Shown: positions 1-9,118, counted from the first letter of the stretch. The stretch is DNA of 64,000 bases from Pseudomonas sp. RSB 5.4 (GCF_037126175.1 NZ_CP146986.1:2260501-2324500), one strand, 5' to 3'. Notes: generated by a model from the letters alone, not told the origin. A program made the numbers and translations.

Positions 1-515
1 CGCTTGCCGGAGACCGGCGAACGTGGCGACTGCGGACGGCCGTTCACGTTGTCCTGGTCGATCAGGTAGAACTCCAGTTCGAACGCGGCGCAGATGGTCA
101 GGCCCAGTTCATCGAACTTGCGCACGACGTTGGCCAGCACTTCACGCGGATCGGCGAAGAACGGCTCGCCTTCGATCTCGTGCATGGTCATCAGCAGTTG
201 TGCGGTTGGACGCTTCTGCCACGGCTCGATGCTCAGGGTGCCCGGGATCGGGTAGCAGATGCGGTCGGCGTCGCCGATGTCCAGACCCAGGCCGGTGCTT
301 TCCACCGTGGAGCCATTGATATCCAGAGCAAAAAGAGAGGCCGGCAGGTTGATGCCTTTCTCGTAAACCTTGTGGAGGCTGGTGCGTTCGATGCGCTTGC
401 CGCGCACCACACCGTTCATATCCGCAATCAGAAGGTCGACGTACAAAACCTCAGGATATTTCTTAAGGAATGCGTTTGCTTCGTTGAGTTGAACGGTACG
501 CAGAGGGACCGACAT
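1..515 (-). CDS. Glutamine-synthetase-like gamma-glutamylpolyamine synthetase (partial, 3' end outside window)
   Basis: Reading the minus strand from an ATG at 515 gives an open frame to the window edge (171 codons), beginning MSVPLRTVQLNEANAFLKKY. It carries the glutamine-synthetase beta-grasp sequence LYVDLLIADMNGVVRGKRI, a conserved DGD-like stretch (LDIGDADRICYPIPGTL) and the start of the catalytic half with an ExE metal pair (FELEF). The family ligates glutamate to putrescine or other polyamines with ATP, the first step of the PuuA/SpuI-type pathway. It is divergent from the PuuD-type hydrolase at 798, which performs the later hydrolysis, so polyamine rather than ammonia is the likely substrate. 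The C-terminal part lies outside the window. Ordinary GlnA is unlikely because of the context and the N-terminal sequence. Confidence 0.88.
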   Translation of the reverse strand, partial: MSVPLRTVQLNEANAFLKKYPEVLYVDLLIADMNGVVRGKRIERTSLHKVYEKGINLPASLFALDINGSTVESTGLGLDIGDADRICYPIPGTLSIEPWQKRPTAQLLMTMHEIEGEPFFADPREVLANVVRKFDELGLTICAAFELEFYLIDQDNVNGRPQSPRSPVSGK

Positions 516-797
516 GATGCACCTATTTAGCTGTTAATTATTATGTTCACTGCTGTTTCGCCGAGCCAGTCAATCCGAAAGGCAAAGTGAAGTCAATAGC
601 GAACACCTGGCCGTTCAGCGTTTATTTTTCGGGCTTTTTTTAACACTCATGTGCCAATGCAGGCGCCACAAGGCCGGGAATCATGAAGATTTGATGAACG
701 GCGTTTAGAATTTTTTACATGGCAGTTGTTAATTAAAATCAACGAGGCTAAGCTCCGGAAAAGCTCGTTCAAGTGTCAAACTTCGAGGTGAATAAAA
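516..797. promoter_or_regulatory. Divergent promoter region between the two polyamine genes
   Basis: This 282-base spacer separates the divergent GS-like gene and puuD. It is AT-richer than the flanking genes. The 9-mer TGTTAATTA occurs twice, at 532-540 and 727-735, the second inside an imperfect inverted repeat (GTTG...CAAC, 725-742). These are candidate regulator sites; which protein binds is not visible here. No coding sequence was found. Confidence 0.45.
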
Positions 798-1559
798 ATG
801 GCATTCAAGCCATTGATCGGCGTTACTGCGTGCGTCAAACAGATTGGCCTGCACCCCTATCACATCAGCGGCGACAAATACGTTCGCGCTGTCAGCGTTG
901 CGGCGCTGGGGTTGCCGGTGGTCATTCCTTCCCTTGGCAAACTGACTGAAATCGAAGACCTGCTCGGTCAACTCGACGGTCTGTTGCTGACCGGCTCGCC
1001 CTCGAACGTGGAACCCTTCCACTATCAAGGCCCGGCCAGCGAACCCGGCACGGATCACGATCCGGCGCGGGACGCCACCACCCTTCCTCTATTGCGTGCA
1101 GCCATTGCGGCGGGCGTTCCGGTACTCGGCATCTGCCGTGGCTTCCAGGAAATGAACGTGGCCTTCGGCGGCAGCCTGCACCAGAAAGTGCATGAGCTGC
1201 CGGGCATGCTCGATCACCGCGAAGCCGACAGCCCGGACGTGGCCGTGCAATACGCACCGGCGCATGCCGTGAGCGTGCTCGCTGGCGGTGTGTTCGAAGC
1301 GCTGGAGTTGCCGCGCGAGTTCCAGGTCAACTCGATTCACAGTCAGGGCATCGACCGCCTCGCGCCCGGCCTGCGTGCCGAAGCGGTGGCGCCGGATGGC
1401 CTGATCGAGGCGATCTCGGTCGAGCACAGCCCGACCTTCGCCCTCGGCGTGCAGTGGCACCCGGAATGGCAGGTGCTGGACAACCCGAACTACCTGCGGA
1501 TTTTCCAGGCGTTCGGCGAGGCTTGCCGGCAACGGGCGGCGCGACGCAACCAGCGCTGA
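798..1559 (+). CDS. puuD: Gamma-glutamyl-gamma-aminobutyrate hydrolase, PuuD/SpuA type (class I glutamine amidotransferase-like)
   Basis: The 253-residue protein hydrolyses gamma-glutamyl-GABA to glutamate and GABA in the gamma-glutamylated putrescine route. The class I amidotransferase triad is visible: nucleophile C113 in GICRGFQ, and H221/E223 in GVQWHPEW. The oxyanion strand LLLTGSPSNV is also present. The length fits peptidase family C26. AGGTG lies about 10 bases before the ATG at 798. The gene diverges from a GS-like polyamine ligase and precedes a polyamine ABC transporter, the arrangement of the Pseudomonas spu locus. No spuC-type aminotransferase lies between it and the transporter, so intermediate oxidation steps must be encoded elsewhere. 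Confidence 0.93.
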   Translation: MAFKPLIGVTACVKQIGLHPYHISGDKYVRAVSVAALGLPVVIPSLGKLTEIEDLLGQLDGLLLTGSPSNVEPFHYQGPASEPGTDHDPARDATTLPLLRAAIAAGVPVLGICRGFQEMNVAFGGSLHQKVHELPGMLDHREADSPDVAVQYAPAHAVSVLAGGVFEALELPREFQVNSIHSQGIDRLAPGLRAEAVAPDGLIEAISVEHSPTFALGVQWHPEWQVLDNPNYLRIFQAFGEACRQRAARRNQR

Positions 1560-1740
1560 CTCAACCCAGGATTTCAAAACTGTTTACTGCCCCCACGGGG
1601 TGGGCGGTTGCGCGTGTGCGCATCCGTCATCCGTGAAAACAACAAACCGTAATAACAACAAGTACGACCCAGGCAGCCAGGACGGCGGCGCCGACCAAGC
1701 CGGATCGTAGGAGCAGTGCCCGTCAGGACAACGCAAAACC

Positions 1741-1832
1741 CTGTGGGAGCGGGCTTGCTCGCGAAAGCGCTGTGTCAAGCAACAACGATGTCGACTGACA
1801 CGACGCCTTCGCGAGCAAGCCCGCTCCCACAG
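1741..1832. repeat. REP pair (family A)
   Basis: Two inverted copies of GTGGGAGCGGGCTTGCTCGC (1743-1762, and reverse complement ending near 1832) flank about 35 bases of unrelated sequence. The pair occupies the puuD-potG gap (1560-1928). Apart from this element the gap shows no convincing gene. Confidence 0.9.
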
Positions 1833-1928
1833 GGGAATGTGATCCGACAGGAAATGCGCTTACAGGCTTGCAATCCACTTAAGCCCGGCCACGTTGGCCG
1901 AGCGAACGAAACCTGTTGGGAGTTTCAC

Positions 1929-3071
1929 ATGGCAAACGCCTCCAGCACTTACCGGAAGGCACTTGAAGGCCACCAGCAACCGAAAAAGGTTCTGGTGAAA
2001 GTCGATCGTGTCACCAAGAAGTTCGACGAAACCACGGCAGTGGACGATGTGTCCCTGGAGATCCACCAGGGCGAAATCTTTGCCCTGCTCGGTGGCTCCG
2101 GTTCGGGCAAATCGACCCTGCTGCGCATGCTCGCCGGTTTCGAGCGCCCAACCGAAGGGCGGATTCTGCTCGACGGTGTGGACATCACCGACATGCCGCC
2201 GTACGAGCGGCCGATCAACATGATGTTCCAGTCCTACGCGCTGTTCCCGCACATGACCGTGGCGCAGAACATTGCCTTCGGCCTCAAGCAGGACCGTTTG
2301 CCCGCCAGCGAAATCGACGCCCGCGTCGAAGAGATGCTGCGCCTGGTGCACATGACCCAATACGCCAAACGCAAACCCCATCAGTTGTCCGGCGGCCAGC
2401 GCCAGCGCGTCGCCCTCGCCCGCTCGTTGGCCAAGCGTCCGAAGCTGTTGCTGCTCGACGAGCCGATGGGTGCACTGGATAAAAAACTGCGCTCACAGAT
2501 GCAACTGGAGCTGGTGCAAATCATCGAGCGCGTCGGCGTGACCTGCGTGATGGTGACCCACGACCAGGAAGAGGCCATGACCATGGCCGAGCGCATCGCG
2601 ATCATGCACCTGGGCTGGATCGCCCAGATCGGCAGCCCGGTGGACATCTATGAAGCGCCGGTCAGCAGAATGGTCTGCGAATTCATCGGCAACGTGAACG
2701 CCTTCGACGGCACCGTGGTGGAAGACCTTGAAGGTCACGCGATCATCCACAGCCCGGACCTGCAACAGAAGATCTACGTCGGCCACGGCGTCAGCACGTC
2801 GGTGCAGGACAAGTCGATCACCTACGCGATCCGTCCGGAAAAAATGCTCGTCAGCACCATCAAACCCGAAGTCCGCTACAACTGGTCCGAAGGCAAAGTG
2901 CATGACATCGCCTACCTCGGCGGCCACTCGGTGTTCTACGTCGAGCTGCCGGGCGGCAAGATCGTCCAGTCGTTCATGGCCAACGCCGAACGCCGTGGCG
3001 CGCGTCCGACCTGGGACGACAAGGTCTACGTGTGGTGGGAAGACGACAGCGGCGTGGTACTGCGCTCATGA
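1929..3071 (+). CDS. potG: Polyamine ABC transporter ATP-binding protein (PotG/SpuF)
   Basis: A 380-residue ATPase that powers putrescine/spermidine import. The ATG at 1929 is chosen because GGGAG precedes it by 7 bases; the frame is open further upstream, but that stretch runs through the REP element. Walker A GGSGSGKST has K61, the signature LSGGQRQR is near 153-160, and Walker B LLLLDEP near 173-179. A C-terminal TOBE-like regulatory domain (about 250-380) contains TYAIRPEKM. The length matches PotG (377). Its stop overlaps the start of the next permease (ATGA), so the transporter genes are translationally coupled. Confidence 0.95.
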   Translation: MANASSTYRKALEGHQQPKKVLVKVDRVTKKFDETTAVDDVSLEIHQGEIFALLGGSGSGKSTLLRMLAGFERPTEGRILLDGVDITDMPPYERPINMMFQSYALFPHMTVAQNIAFGLKQDRLPASEIDARVEEMLRLVHMTQYAKRKPHQLSGGQRQRVALARSLAKRPKLLLLDEPMGALDKKLRSQMQLELVQIIERVGVTCVMVTHDQEEAMTMAERIAIMHLGWIAQIGSPVDIYEAPVSRMVCEFIGNVNAFDGTVVEDLEGHAIIHSPDLQQKIYVGHGVSTSVQDKSITYAIRPEKMLVSTIKPEVRYNWSEGKVHDIAYLGGHSVFYVELPGGKIVQSFMANAERRGARPTWDDKVYVWWEDDSGVVLRS

Positions 3072-3982
3072 GAACCTTCAATCAGCAATTCCTGCGCCTG
3101 GTGCCCAGCGGGCGAAAGTTCGTCATCGGCATCCCGTTCATCTGGCTGTTCCTGTTCTTCATGTTGCCGTTTTTCCTGGTGATGAAGATCAGCTTCTCGG
3201 AAGCCGCGCTGTCGATCCCGCCGTACTCGGAGATCTACACCTACGCCGAACAGAAATTCCAGCTGATGCTGAACATCGGCAACTACACCATGCTCGGCGA
3301 AGACGAGCTGTACCTGTCGGCCTACCTCGGTTCGCTGAAAGTCGCGGCGCTGAGCACGATGATGTGCCTGGTGATCGGTTTCCCGATGGCCTATGCGATC
3401 ACCAAGGCGAGCAAGGAAGCGCAAAACGTCCTGCTGCTGTTGATCATGATGCCGACCTGGACCGCGATCCTGATCCGCGTTTACGCGTGGATGGGCATCC
3501 TCAGCAACAACGGTCTGCTCAACGCGTTTCTGATGTGGACCGGGCTCACCGATCACCCGATCGAGATCCTCAACACCAACACCGCCGTGTATATCGGCGT
3601 GGTGTATGCGTACCTGCCATTCATGGTGCTGCCGCTGTACGCCAACCTGGTGAAGCACGACGGCAGCCTGCTGGAAGCAGCGTCGGATCTGGGTTCGAGC
3701 AACTTCAACAACTTCTGGAAAATCACCGTGCCGCTGGCCAAGAACGGGATTATTGCCGGCTGCATGCTGGTGTTCATTCCGGTGGTCGGTGAGTTCGTGA
3801 TCCCGGAACTGCTGGGTGGCCCGGAGACGCTGATGATCGGTCGCGTGCTGTGGCAAGAGTTCTTCAATAACCGCGACTGGCCGGTGGCGTCTGCGCTGGC
3901 GGTGGTGATGCTGTTGATCCTGATTGTGCCGATTCTGCTGTTCAACCGCAGCCAGGCCAAAGAGATGGAGGCACGGGGATGA
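3068..3982 (+). CDS. potH: Polyamine ABC transporter permease (PotH/SpuG)
   Basis: A 304-residue inner-membrane permease with about six hydrophobic segments, the first at residues 18-40 (IPFIWLFLFFMLPFFLVMKI). The EAA loop that contacts the ATPase is visible as EAASDLGSSNFNNFWKITVP. The start at 3068 overlaps the potG stop by four bases; an in-frame upstream ATG lies inside potG and was rejected. The gene overlaps potI by four bases. Together with PotI it forms the translocation pore. Confidence 0.95.
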   Translation: MRTFNQQFLRLVPSGRKFVIGIPFIWLFLFFMLPFFLVMKISFSEAALSIPPYSEIYTYAEQKFQLMLNIGNYTMLGEDELYLSAYLGSLKVAALSTMMCLVIGFPMAYAITKASKEAQNVLLLLIMMPTWTAILIRVYAWMGILSNNGLLNAFLMWTGLTDHPIEILNTNTAVYIGVVYAYLPFMVLPLYANLVKHDGSLLEAASDLGSSNFNNFWKITVPLAKNGIIAGCMLVFIPVVGEFVIPELLGGPETLMIGRVLWQEFFNNRDWPVASALAVVMLLILIVPILLFNRSQAKEMEARG

Positions 3983-4854
3983 AACGCTTCGGTTTTTCCA
4001 AGTTCATGTTGATCTTCGGCCTGATGTTCATTTATCTGCCGATGCTGATTCTGGTGATCTACTCGTTCAACGCCTCGAAACTGGTGACGGTGTGGGGCGG
4101 CTGGTCGGTGAAGTGGTACGTCGGCCTGCTCGACAACACGCAACTGATGGGCTCGGTGGTGCGCTCGCTGGAAATCGCCTGCTACACCGCCATTGCTGCA
4201 GTGGCGTTGGGCACCCTCGCCGCCTTCGTTCTTACACGGGTGACGCGCTTCAAGGGGCGCACGCTGTTTGGCGGTCTGGTCACCGCGCCACTGGTGATGC
4301 CTGAGGTGATCACCGGTCTGTCGCTGTTGCTGCTGTTCGTGGCCATGGCGCAGTTGATCGGCTGGCCGCAGGAGCGTGGCATCGTCACGATCTGGATCGC
4401 TCACACCACGTTTTGTGCCGCCTATGTGGCGGTGGTAGTCTCCGCCCGCCTGCGTGAACTGGATCTGTCGATCGAAGAAGCCGCGATGGATCTGGGGGCC
4501 AAGCCGTTCAAGGTGTTTTTCCTGATCACCATTCCGATGATCGCGCCGTCGCTGGCAGCGGGCGGGATGATGTCGTTCGCCCTGTCGCTGGACGATCTGG
4601 TACTCGCGAGCTTCGTCTCCGGCCCGGGCTCGACCACGCTGCCGATGGAAGTGTTCTCGGCGGTGCGTCTGGGCGTGAAGCCTGAGATCAACGCGGTGGC
4701 TAGCCTGATTCTGCTGGCGGTGTCGCTGGTGACCTTCCTGGTCTGGTACTTCGGCCGCAAGGCAGAAGCCAACCGCAAGAAGGCGATTCAGGAAGCGATG
4801 GATCAGACAGCGAATGAGTCGTGGCAGCAGCCGCAACGCGCCGCCACTGCTTAA
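3979..4854 (+). CDS. potI: Polyamine ABC transporter permease (PotI/SpuH)
   Basis: The second permease subunit, 291 residues, starts with an ATG overlapping the potH stop. The N-terminal membrane segment FMLIFGLMFIYLPMLILVIY and the EAA loop EEAAMDLGAKPFKVFFLITI are typical of PotC/PotI. The C-terminus is a charged, Lys/Gln-rich cytoplasmic tail. The substrate-binding protein gene follows after 180 bases that hold a REP pair, so the binding protein may be expressed at a different level from the membrane complex. Confidence 0.95.
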   Translation: MKRFGFSKFMLIFGLMFIYLPMLILVIYSFNASKLVTVWGGWSVKWYVGLLDNTQLMGSVVRSLEIACYTAIAAVALGTLAAFVLTRVTRFKGRTLFGGLVTAPLVMPEVITGLSLLLLFVAMAQLIGWPQERGIVTIWIAHTTFCAAYVAVVVSARLRELDLSIEEAAMDLGAKPFKVFFLITIPMIAPSLAAGGMMSFALSLDDLVLASFVSGPGSTTLPMEVFSAVRLGVKPEINAVASLILLAVSLVTFLVWYFGRKAEANRKKAIQEAMDQTANESWQQPQRAATA

Positions 4855-4884
4855 GCAACACCGATGAACAACTGTGATGAACAA

Positions 4885-4982
4885 CTGTGGCGAGGGAGCT
4901 TGCTCCCGCTTGAGTGCGCAGCGCTCACAAGATTTTTGGGGCTGCTTCGCAGCCCAGCGGGAGCAAGCTCCCTCGCCACAGG
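4885..4982. repeat. REP pair (family B) inside the pot operon
   Basis: Inverted copies of GTGGCGAGGGAGCTTGCTCC (near 4887 and ending at 4982) lie between potI and potF. This core differs from the GTGGGAGCGGGC type used at most other loci in the window. The same family recurs at 45319-45411. Confidence 0.9.
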
Positions 4983-5034
4983 TTTTACGTACACCCGGTT
5001 TGTGTTTTTGAATAAAAAGAATGGAGTTGTACCG

Positions 5035-6132
5035 ATGAAAATGTTTGGCAGGACTCTGCTGACACTGTCCTTAATGGGCGCAATCGCCACGGGCGTCCAG
5101 GCCAACGACAAGGTGCTGCGTGTTTATAACTGGTCCGATTACATCGCGCCGGACACCGTCAAGAAGTTCGAAGACGAGACCGGTATCCAGGTGACCTACG
5201 ACGTGTTCGACAGCAACGAGACCCTCGAGGCGCGTTTGCTGGCGGGCAAATCCGGCTACGACATCGTCGTGCCGTCCAACAGTTTCCTGGCCAAGCAGAT
5301 CAAGGCCGGGGTCTATCAGCCGCTCGACAAAACCAAGTTGTCGAACTGGAAAAATCTCAACCCGGTGCTGCTGAAAAACGCTGCCGCCAGTGATCCGGAC
5401 AACGCCCATGCGTTCCCGTACATGTGGGGCTCGATCGGCATCGGTTTCAACCCGGCCAAGGTCAAGGAAGTGCTCGGCGCCAATGCCCCGACCAACTCTT
5501 GGGACTTGCTGTTCAAACCGGAAAATGCAGAGAAACTGAAGGCCTGCGGCATCAGCTTCCTCGACTCGCCGACCGAGATGATCCCGGCCGCCCTGCACTA
5601 CCTGGGCTACCCGGTGAACGACAAGGACAAGGCGCACATCCTCGAAGCCGAAGCACTGTTCATGAAGATCCGCCCGTACGTGGCGTATTTCCATTCTTCG
5701 AAGTACATCTCGGACCTGGCCAACGGCAATATCTGCGTGGCGGTCGGTTACTCCGGTGACGTGCTGCAGGCCAAGGCCCGCGCGGTGGAGGCCGGTAACA
5801 AGGTGCAGATCGACTACAGCATTCCGAAGGAAGGCGCCGGCAGTTTCTACGACATGGTCGCCATCCCGCGCGATGCGGCGAACGTCGACAATGCGTACCT
5901 GTTCATGAACTTCCTGATGCGTCCGGACATCATCGCCGAGATCACCAACAGCAACGGCTACAGCAACGCCAACTCGGCCGCCACGCCGCTGGTGGATGAA
6001 GCGATCCGCAACGACCCGGGTTCGTATCCGTCGCAGGCGGTGATGGCGACGTTGTATGCGGTGCCGGATCAGCCGATTGCCACCCAGCGAATCATGACTC
6101 GCGGCTGGACCCGGGTGAAGCTCGGTAAATAG
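5035..6132 (+). CDS. potF: Putrescine/polyamine periplasmic binding protein (PotF/SpuD)
   Basis: A 365-residue solute-binding protein. The first 22 or so residues form a Sec signal ([20 protein letters not shown], then VQA cut before NDKV). The mature part opens with [15 protein letters not shown], the hallmark of PotD/PotF proteins, and [20 protein letters not shown] follows. The ATG at 5035 has GGAG 9 bases upstream; the frame stays open upstream through the REP pair, but that extension would bury the signal peptide. SpuD (putrescine) and SpuE (spermidine) paralogues cannot be told apart by eye, so specificity is uncertain. A strong terminator lies at 6351. Confidence 0.94.
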   Translation: MKMFGRTLLTLSLMGAIATGVQANDKVLRVYNWSDYIAPDTVKKFEDETGIQVTYDVFDSNETLEARLLAGKSGYDIVVPSNSFLAKQIKAGVYQPLDKTKLSNWKNLNPVLLKNAAASDPDNAHAFPYMWGSIGIGFNPAKVKEVLGANAPTNSWDLLFKPENAEKLKACGISFLDSPTEMIPAALHYLGYPVNDKDKAHILEAEALFMKIRPYVAYFHSSKYISDLANGNICVAVGYSGDVLQAKARAVEAGNKVQIDYSIPKEGAGSFYDMVAIPRDAANVDNAYLFMNFLMRPDIIAEITNSNGYSNANSAATPLVDEAIRNDPGSYPSQAVMATLYAVPDQPIATQRIMTRGWTRVKLGK

Positions 6133-6150
6133 GCCAAGCGCAGATCCAAA

Positions 6151-6242
6151 TGTGGGAGCGAGCTTGCTCGCGAAAGCGGTGGATCAAGCCATACAGATGT
6201 TGAATGAGCCGACGCCTTCGCGAGCAAGCTCGCTCCCACAGG
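6151..6242. repeat. REP pair (family A)
   Basis: Inverted copies of TGTGGGAGCGAGCTTGCTCG sit just downstream of potF and upstream of its terminator. Confidence 0.88.
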
Positions 6243-6350
6243 GTCGGTGTTCACTCGCAGAATCATTGATTTCCCGTTCCCGCAGCGCCTTACCACCGCT
6301 GCACTCGCATGAACGGCCTCACCTGGCTCCCTCGGCTCAGGTGAATTTCA

Positions 6351-6373
6351 GGCGCCCTCGGGCGCCTTTTTTT
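6351..6373 (+). terminator. Rho-independent terminator of the pot operon
   Basis: GGCGCCCTCGGGCGCC forms a tight GC stem, followed directly by seven T on the plus strand. It lies between potF and the convergent thpR. Confidence 0.85.
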
Positions 6374-6378
6374 GTGGC

Positions 6379-6918
6379 TCAGATCAGCGGCCAATCCTGC
6401 AGAATCCGGTAGCGGCCCTTGTGCGATTCGAACAGGGCAAATCGCTCGGCACGCAGGAAAAATTCCGGCGGCGTTGGGGATTCCGGCGCCGGCGCGCGAA
6501 AATCCCGAGCCAATGTCAGGTGGGGCCTATACTCGCGATTCGCCTCTTCAAAGCCGAACGGCAACATGGCCTGCTCCAGCGCATAGACCAACCGCAACAA
6601 CGCTTGCGGAGCCTGCTCAGGCGCCAGCGACAAGACCCCCGCCTTGTGCCAGACCTGCAGCCGATCCAGCGCAATCCGCAGCGCTTCGCCGGGAGTGCGC
6701 ACTTTGTCTGCGGCCTCACACACCTCACCTATCTGCGCCAACGGCACCGCCCCGAGAAACAGCAGTGTCAGGTGGAAGTTGTCCGCAGGCACCGCTTTGC
6801 CGGTGCGCAACCCCAGATCGGCGCGCCACTGAGCGATGGCCTTACGTTGTGGCAGCGGGCAGTCGAGGGCGAAAAACAGTCGCTTGAACGGTTCATCCCT
6901 GCGCGCATCATCGGTCAT
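6379..6918 (-). CDS. thpR: RNA 2',3'-cyclic phosphodiesterase (2'-5' RNA ligase family)
   Basis: The 179-residue protein belongs to the 2H phosphoesterase superfamily. The two catalytic HxTx motifs are both HLTL, near residues 49-52 and 132-135, the expected spacing. The N-terminus has RLFFALDCP, typical of ThpR. Members open 2',3'-cyclic RNA ends and can reversibly ligate tRNA halves in vitro. AAGGAG lies 9 bases before the ATG at 6918. The gene stands alone and converges with the pot operon. Confidence 0.9.
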   Translation of the reverse strand: MTDDARRDEPFKRLFFALDCPLPQRKAIAQWRADLGLRTGKAVPADNFHLTLLFLGAVPLAQIGEVCEAADKVRTPGEALRIALDRLQVWHKAGVLSLAPEQAPQALLRLVYALEQAMLPFGFEEANREYRPHLTLARDFRAPAPESPTPPEFFLRAERFALFESHKGRYRILQDWPLI

Positions 6919-7023
6919 GGCCCTGCTCCTTCGCTCGTTGATCGGCCGATTCTACACAGCCTTCTCTGACGACTGGCGACACCCGGCTATAGTTCAAGGA
7001 TTGCCATCGAACCGGAGGTCGCC

Positions 7024-7218
7024 ATGCGCGAGATCCTCAGCAAAGAACCGTGGTGGGCCAGGCCACCCTCCCCCGGGCAGGATGAAAGCGAGCTGGAATG
7101 GGGCTGGCTGGTGCATTACAGCGAAGGTGAGCCGCGCTTCGAATTCGTCCACGAGCGGCCAACGGAAGAGCAAATCCGCAACCGCAAAAGCTGCCGGATA
7201 ACCCCCTCCCCAGAGTGA
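7024..7218 (+). CDS. Small conserved-looking hypothetical protein (64 aa)
   Basis: A short acidic, tryptophan-rich protein (PWWARPP, ELEWGWLVHY) with no signal or membrane segment. A strong ribosome site (CGGAGG, 6 bases before the ATG) and divergence from thpR support translation. I do not recognise the family and assign no function. Confidence 0.6.
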   Translation: MREILSKEPWWARPPSPGQDESELEWGWLVHYSEGEPRFEFVHERPTEEQIRNRKSCRITPSPE

Positions 7219-7228
7219 TCACCCTCCC

Positions 7229-7390
7229 ATGTGGGAGCAAGCCCGCTCCCACACTGGATTTGTGGCGTGCCCATGATCGTCGCCATCCGCAAAACCCTGT
7301 GGGAGCGTGGCTTGCCCGCGAAGAGGCCGGCACATTTTGCAAACCCGCTGACTGACACACCGCCATCGCGAGCAGGCTAACTCCTGCACG
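7229..7390. repeat. Degenerate REP cluster
   Basis: Three imperfect REP-like units: a self-complementary GTGGGAGCAAGCCCGCTCCC at 7231-7252, one around 7298-7325, and a decayed copy at 7361-7388. The cluster fills the gap between the 64-aa gene and the DUF1428 gene. Confidence 0.75.
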
Positions 7391-7404
7391 GAATCTGGTG
7401 AGTT

Positions 7405-7758
7405 TCAGGCTTCAAGAATGTTCTTGAAGCCACCAAAGATCATGCGCTGACCATCAAACCCCATCGGATTGACGTCCGGTTGCATACGCGGGTCTTCCAT
7501 CATCTTTGCCATGCCGGCATCGCGGGTGGCCTTGTCTGCCCAGATCAGCCAGCCTGACGCCACGGTTTCACCTTCCTTGAGTTTTACCGCCATCGGGAAT
7601 GACGTGACCTTGCCCTCCGGCACGTCATCGCCCCAGCACTGAACCACCTCCTTCGCTCCGTATTCCTTGAACAGTTTCGCGGCGATCTCACAGTGTTTTT
7701 TGTACTGTTCGCGATTAGCAGTCGGCACGGGTGCTACAAAAATATCGATGTAAGCCAT
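7405..7758 (-). CDS. DUF1428 (YbaA-like) family protein
   Basis: A 117-residue protein with the DUF1428 pattern: MAYIDIFVAPVP at the start, then AKLFKEYGAKEVVQCWGDDV and a C-terminal FDGQRMIFGGFK. The fold is a ferredoxin-like alpha/beta dimer; the biochemical role is unknown. The ATG at 7758 has AGGAG 7 bases upstream and lies two bases after the stop of the upstream lipoprotein gene, so the two are almost certainly co-transcribed. Confidence 0.85.
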   Translation of the reverse strand: MAYIDIFVAPVPTANREQYKKHCEIAAKLFKEYGAKEVVQCWGDDVPEGKVTSFPMAVKLKEGETVASGWLIWADKATRDAGMAKMMEDPRMQPDVNPMGFDGQRMIFGGFKNILEA

Positions 7759-7760
7759 GA

Positions 7761-8840
7761 TCACTCTCCTTGCACGTTGGGTTCGATCTGCCGGGTAGTC
7801 GATTCCGGCGGCCGCCATTCGACACGGTTGACGCCCAGTCCGACCGACGGTTGCTCTGCCCCGCCGAGGCTGCCTTCGACCTGCCCGGCGATATGCAGCG
7901 TACCGGCCATGACCCCGGTGGTCGGGTTCTGCAGCAGTTTCAGCCAGGCCTTGTCGAACGTGCTGCCCAGGCTGCTGCGAATCAGCGCTTCGCTGTCGGG
8001 CCGGTCACTGGCCTGGATGATCGCGCGGATGCCCGCCACACCGATCGAGATCACCCCGCCGACCAACTTGCCCGCCGCAGCCGCCACGGCACTGGCCGCC
8101 CCGCGCGGGGCCATCTCCGCTTCCATCCGCTGGCTGGCACGCTTGGCGACCGGCGCCATGCCGGCGTCGGTTCCAGCGATGCCCTTGCTGCCGCCCTCGG
8201 TGTGAATCTTGTCGATCAGTGCGGCATACGCCGGCAGCGTGTTCAGCGGTTCGGTGCTGACGATCTGATACAGCGAAGCATCCCGTGCGGGCGGCGGCCC
8301 CAGGGCAATGGCCGGGACTTTCTGCAGGTGCCCGTAGAGCTGGGCCACCGGCACACCGTAACGCTGGGCGATGAGTGGCATTTGCTTGGCCATCAACTGC
8401 GCATAAAACGCCGTAGCCTGACCGAGGATCGCGTCCGGATCGATCTCTACCGCCACCGGCGCCAGCACTCTTTTCTGATATTGCTCAAGCAGATAGGTCG
8501 CCAGGCGCTTGGTCGACGCATCCTGTTCGCCGCTGGCGCTGATGGTGTACCAACTGACTTTCATCGACAGCCATTCCTGGGTCCAGTAGCTGCTGAACCA
8601 CGGAATGAAATTTTCTTCAGTTTGCTCATAGACGCGAATACGCCAATGTTCCATCGAACCTTGGGCAAACACCCTGACCTGCTCGGTGGACTGCTGCGAG
8701 GCGCTGACGATGTCGCGGTCGATTTGCTGCCAGGTCGCGGGTGAAACCACCACGGCCGGCGGCGTCACCGGGGCCCGCGCCGAGGAGGCGCAGCCTGCCA
8801 GCAGCAACAGTGCGGCGACGCTCAGCGCACGCAGGTTCAC
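7761..8840 (-). CDS. Putative lipoprotein of unknown function
   Basis: A 359-residue protein from a GTG at 8840; AAGGA lies about 11 bases upstream. The start gives a lipoprotein signal with lipobox LAGC (mature Cys near residue 18), followed by an Ala/Pro-rich linker and a globular region. A hydrophobic alanine/glycine stretch (about residues 250-285) includes AAGKLVGGVISIGVAG and may be membrane-associated. Longer upstream starts run into REP sequence and would hide the lipobox. The anchor suggests the outer or inner membrane, facing the periplasm. No family recognised. It sits two bases upstream of the DUF1428 gene. Confidence 0.7.
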   Translation of the reverse strand: MNLRALSVAALLLLAGCASSARAPVTPPAVVVSPATWQQIDRDIVSASQQSTEQVRVFAQGSMEHWRIRVYEQTEENFIPWFSSYWTQEWLSMKVSWYTISASGEQDASTKRLATYLLEQYQKRVLAPVAVEIDPDAILGQATAFYAQLMAKQMPLIAQRYGVPVAQLYGHLQKVPAIALGPPPARDASLYQIVSTEPLNTLPAYAALIDKIHTEGGSKGIAGTDAGMAPVAKRASQRMEAEMAPRGAASAVAAAAGKLVGGVISIGVAGIRAIIQASDRPDSEALIRSSLGSTFDKAWLKLLQNPTTGVMAGTLHIAGQVEGSLGGAEQPSVGLGVNRVEWRPPESTTRQIEPNVQGE

Positions 8841-8926
8841 GGTGGTGGAGTCCTTGAATGGAGAAAACAGATTTGAGTATAGGTGCGGGTATTGGGCCAT
8901 TTGTCGGTTGTGGCCAGGCTGGCCCC

Positions 8927-8992
8927 AGCGAGCAGGCTCGCTCCCACTTTGAAATGCGCTCCCATGTGGGAGCGAGCCTGCTCGCGATGAGG
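8927..8992. repeat. REP pair (family A variant)
   Basis: Opposed copies of AGCGAGCAGGCTCGCTCCCA and its partner (8965-8992), upstream of the lipoprotein gene. Confidence 0.8.
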
Positions 8993-9118
8993 CCATCAGT
9001 CCCGCTGAGAACCTGACCATCAACGCCGTCGATATTCACCATCGCCACGATTACCTTCCGCCCGCCAGCCGGCAGAGGCACGATTCACCCATCCGAGACG
9101 CAACGAGGAGTACCCATC

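Noticed and set aside
1633..1710. A 25-codon GTG frame upstream of the pot operon, with a hydrophobic frame on the opposite strand
   Set aside because: No ribosome site on either strand, composition is unremarkable, and no terminator or partner supports it.
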